64,000 nt of DNA from Nothobranchius furzeri. Lineage: Eukaryota > Chordata > Actinopteri > Cyprinodontiformes > Nothobranchiidae. The notes below the pieces were generated by a model that saw only the letters and a program-made list of their open reading frames with translations, was not told the origin of the DNA and made no database searches. The translations under genes were made by a program, and so were the position numbers. This document shows positions 61,301-64,000 of the stretch, piece after piece (the first letter of the stretch is position 1; each line of letters begins with the position of its first letter). The stretch covers positions 14,407,478 to 14,471,477 of the forward strand of contig NC_091746.1 of assembly GCF_043380555.1 (NCBI RefSeq), read 5' to 3'.

Positions 61301-64000
61301 ACAACTCAATAGATTCTACCTTCCTGTAACTTTTCAGCCTGATTGGACCTTGTTTTCACACAATTGAACCCAGAATGATGTGAAATTGTGCTTCGTTCAA
61401 CATAATTCTGGGTGCCATTTACAAACCATAAGTGCTAATGACTCCATTCCTTTTTGTGGTTGTAGGGGCTGTTAATTGGAGTACACTAAAACAAACCTGA
61501 TCTCTCTAGGACATTCAGAAGCCAAGTTATAAGCCCACAAATGTGTAACTGGACTACTTCTTTAAAGTGACACCAGGCCCGGTGACGTTTGGGAAATGGT
61601 GTGACCCCCTATAGGAATGTGCGATCATCATGAAACGTTCAGATCGCTTACATTTCAATAGATTCTACCTTCTTGTAACGTTTCAGCCTGATTGGACCTT
61701 GTTTTCACACAAATGAACCCAGAATGATGTGAAATTGTGCTTCGTGCAACATAATTCTGGGTGCCATTTAAAAACCATAAGTGCTAATGACTCCATTCCT
61801 TTTTGTGGTTGTAGGGGCTGTTAATTGGAGTACACTAAAACAAACCTGATCTCTCTAGGACATTCAGAAGCCAAGTTATAAGCCCACAAATGTGTAACTG
61901 GACTACTTCTTTAAATTGACACCAGATCCGGTGACGTTTGGGACATGGTTTGACCCCCTTAGGAAAGTGCTATCATCATGAAACGTTCAGATCACTTACA
62001 ACTCAATAGATTCTACCTTCCTGTAACGTTTCAGCCTGATTAGACCTTGTTTTCACACAAATGGACCCAGAATGATGTGAAATTGTGCTTTGTGCAACAT
62101 AATTCTGGGTGCCATTTACAAACCATAAGTGCTAATGACTCCATTCCTTTTTGTGGTTGTAGGGGCTTTTGATTGGAGTACACTAAAACAAACCTGATCT
62201 CTCTAGGACATTCAGAAGCCAAGTTATAAGCCCACAAATGTGTAACTGGATTACTTCTTTAAATTGACACCAGATCCGGTGACCTTTGGGACATGGTTTG
62301 ACCCCTTATAGGAATGTGCGATCATCATGAAACATTCAGATCACTTACAACTCAATAGATTCTACTTTCTTGTAACGTTTCAGCCTGATTGGACCTTGTT
62401 TTCACACAAATGAACCCAGAATGATGTGAAATTGTGCTTCGTGCAACATAATTCTGGGTGCCATTTAAAAACCATAAGTGCTAATGACTCCATTCCTTTT
62501 TGTGGTAATGGGGGCTTTTAAATGGAGTACTCTAAAACAAACCTGACCTCTCTAGGATATTCAGAAGCCAAGTTATAAGCCCACAAATGTGTAACTGGAC
62601 TACTTCTTTAAAGTGACACCAGGCCCGGTGACATTTGGGACATAGTTTGACCCCCTTAGGAAAGTGCGATCATCATGAAACGTTCAGATAACTTACAACT
62701 CAATAGATTCTACCTTCCTGTAACGTTTCAGCCTGATTGGACCTTGTTTTCACACAAATGAACCCAGAATGATGTGAAATTGTGCTTCGTGCAACATAAT
62801 TCTGGGTGCCATTTACAAACCATAAATGCTAATGACTCCATTCCTTTTTGTGGTTGTAGGAGCTGTTGATTGGAGTACATTAAAACAAACCTGATCTCTC
62901 TAGGACATTCAGAAGCCAAGTTATAAGTCCACAAATGTGTAACTGGACTACTTCTTTAAATTGACACCAGATCCAGTGACCTTTGGGACATGGTTTGACC
63001 CCCTTAGGAAAGTGCTATCATCATGAAACGTTCAGATCAGTTACAACTCAATAGATTCTACCTTCCTGTAACGTTTCAGCCTGATTGGACCTTGTTTTCA
63101 CACAAATGAACCCGGAATGATGTGAAATTGTGCTTCGTGCAACATAATTCTGGGTGCCATTTAAAAACAATAAGTGCTAATGACTCCATTCCTTTTTGTA
63201 GTTGTAGGGACTGTTGATTGGAGTACACTAAAATAAACCTGATCTCTCTAGGACATTCAGAAGCCAAGTTATAAGCCCACAAATGTGTAACTGGACTACT
63301 TCTTTAAATTGACACCAGATCCGGTGACCTTTGGGACATGGTTTGACCCCCTTAGGAAAGTGCTATCATCATGAAACGTTCAGATCACTTACAACTCAAT
63401 AGATTCTACCTTCCTGTAACGTTTCAGCCTGATTGGACCTTGTTTTCACACAAATGGACCCAGAATGATGTGAAATTGTGCTTCGTGCAACATAATTCTG
63501 GGTGCCATTTACAAACCATAAGTGCTAATGACTCCATTCCTTTTTGTGGTTGTAGGGGCTGTTGATTGGAGTACACTAAAACAGACCTAACCTCTCTAGG
63601 ACATTCAGAAGCCAAGTTATAAGCCCACAAAGGTGTAACTGGACTACTTCTTTAAAGTGACACCAGGCCCGGTGACCTTTGGGACATGGTTTTACCCCCT
63701 ATAGGAATGTGCGATCATCTTGAACTGTTCAGATCACTTACAACTCAATAGATTCTACCTTCTTGTAGCGTTTCAGCCTGATTGGACCTTGTTTTCACAC
63801 AAATGGACCCAGAAAGATGTGAAATTGTGCTTCGTGCAACATAATTCTGGGTGCCATTTACAAACCATAAGTGCTAATGACTCCATTCCTTTTTGTGGTT
63901 GTAGGGGCTGTTGATTGGAGTACACTAAAACAAACCTGATCTCTCTAGGACATTCAGAAGCCAAGTTATAAGCCCACAAATGTGTAACTGGACTACTTCT
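57030..64000 (+). repeat. Higher-order repeat: 10-mer unit (3485 bp), two virtually identical tandem copies
   Basis: About 57030-60514 and 60515-64000 match at a 3485-bp offset with no difference noticed by eye. Rare variants are shared: AGATCTGGTGACG, CATAAATCTGGG, GGGAAATGGTGTGACC, GATTAGACC, GGTAATGGGGGC, GGATATTC and AAAACAATAAG. The left breakpoint lies in conserved tail sequence just before 57045. The window ends 15 bp before the second copy would close, so whether a third follows is unknown. This is the youngest amplification visible. Confidence 0.92.

Larger units (their letters stand above)
25351..64000 (+). repeat. Satellite array, block 3 (about 111 monomers, runs off the window)
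   Basis: The same ~348-bp satellite continues to the last base in the same orientation. It divides by subtype order into several higher-order domains, listed separately. Two monomers share a 14-bp deletion (about 47397 and 56788), one has a 2-bp loss (about 33170, TTTTCACAAATGG), and the most altered monomers are near 58850-59130 and 62335-62615 (GGTAATGGGGGCTTTTAAATGG region is GGTAATGGGG then CTTTTAAATGG). There is no gene, RNA gene or further transposon in this block. Confidence 0.97.

Noticed and set aside
1..64000. Recurring open frames of 64-85 residues (plus) and 60-74 residues (minus) in nearly every monomer
   Set aside because: They repeat with the satellite, end in each unit, are broken in many units, and most minus-strand and some plus-strand frames start at TTG. 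Both strands being open argues for base composition. A dN/dS test across monomers would settle it; a ratio well below 1 in one frame would reverse this view.

Overview
The window looks like vertebrate, probably teleost, heterochromatin. The evidence is a long tandem satellite array, a chromodomain-bearing Ty3/Gypsy (chromovirus, sushi/Tf1-like) retrotransposon with fish-like Pol sequence, a non-autonomous hAT element carrying BED-zinc-finger remnants, and a CA/TG microsatellite. I cannot name the species. No host protein-coding gene, rRNA, tRNA or CRISPR array is supported.

Layout: 1-12634 is satellite, with a basic monomer of about 348 bp. 12635-18285 is a 5.65-kb LTR retrotransposon on the minus strand with a perfect 5-bp target duplication. 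18286-24405 is the same satellite resumed in register. 24406-25350 is a 945-bp hAT-type element with an 8-bp target duplication. 25351-64000 is satellite again and runs off the window end. About 165 monomers are present, all in the same orientation, with both window edges inside the array.

The satellite is not a simple tandem repeat. Diagnostic variants define monomer subtypes that recur in fixed order, giving nested higher-order repeats: 3-mer (1045 bp), 4-mer (1391-1393 bp), 6-mer (about 2088 bp), 10-mer (3485 bp), 14-mer (4877 bp), plus a segment repeated 27-29 monomers away. Chimeric monomers mark out-of-register crossovers. Each monomer also carries two adjacent inverted repeats that could fold as consecutive stem-loops.

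The retrotransposon has LTRs differing by only about three substitutions plus a (CA)n length change, so it is young. It encodes Gag with a CCHC knuckle, protease, RT, RNase H, integrase and a C-terminal chromodomain. Its integrase region is broken by an in-frame TAA and a frameshift, and the Gag start looks one base out of frame, so this copy is probably not autonomous. A chromodomain that reads methylated histone H3 would suit insertion into satellite chromatin. The hAT element keeps two copies of the first residues of a BED finger but no transposase core.

The many 60-85-residue open frames across the satellite, on both strands, are by-products of the repeat and are not annotated as genes.
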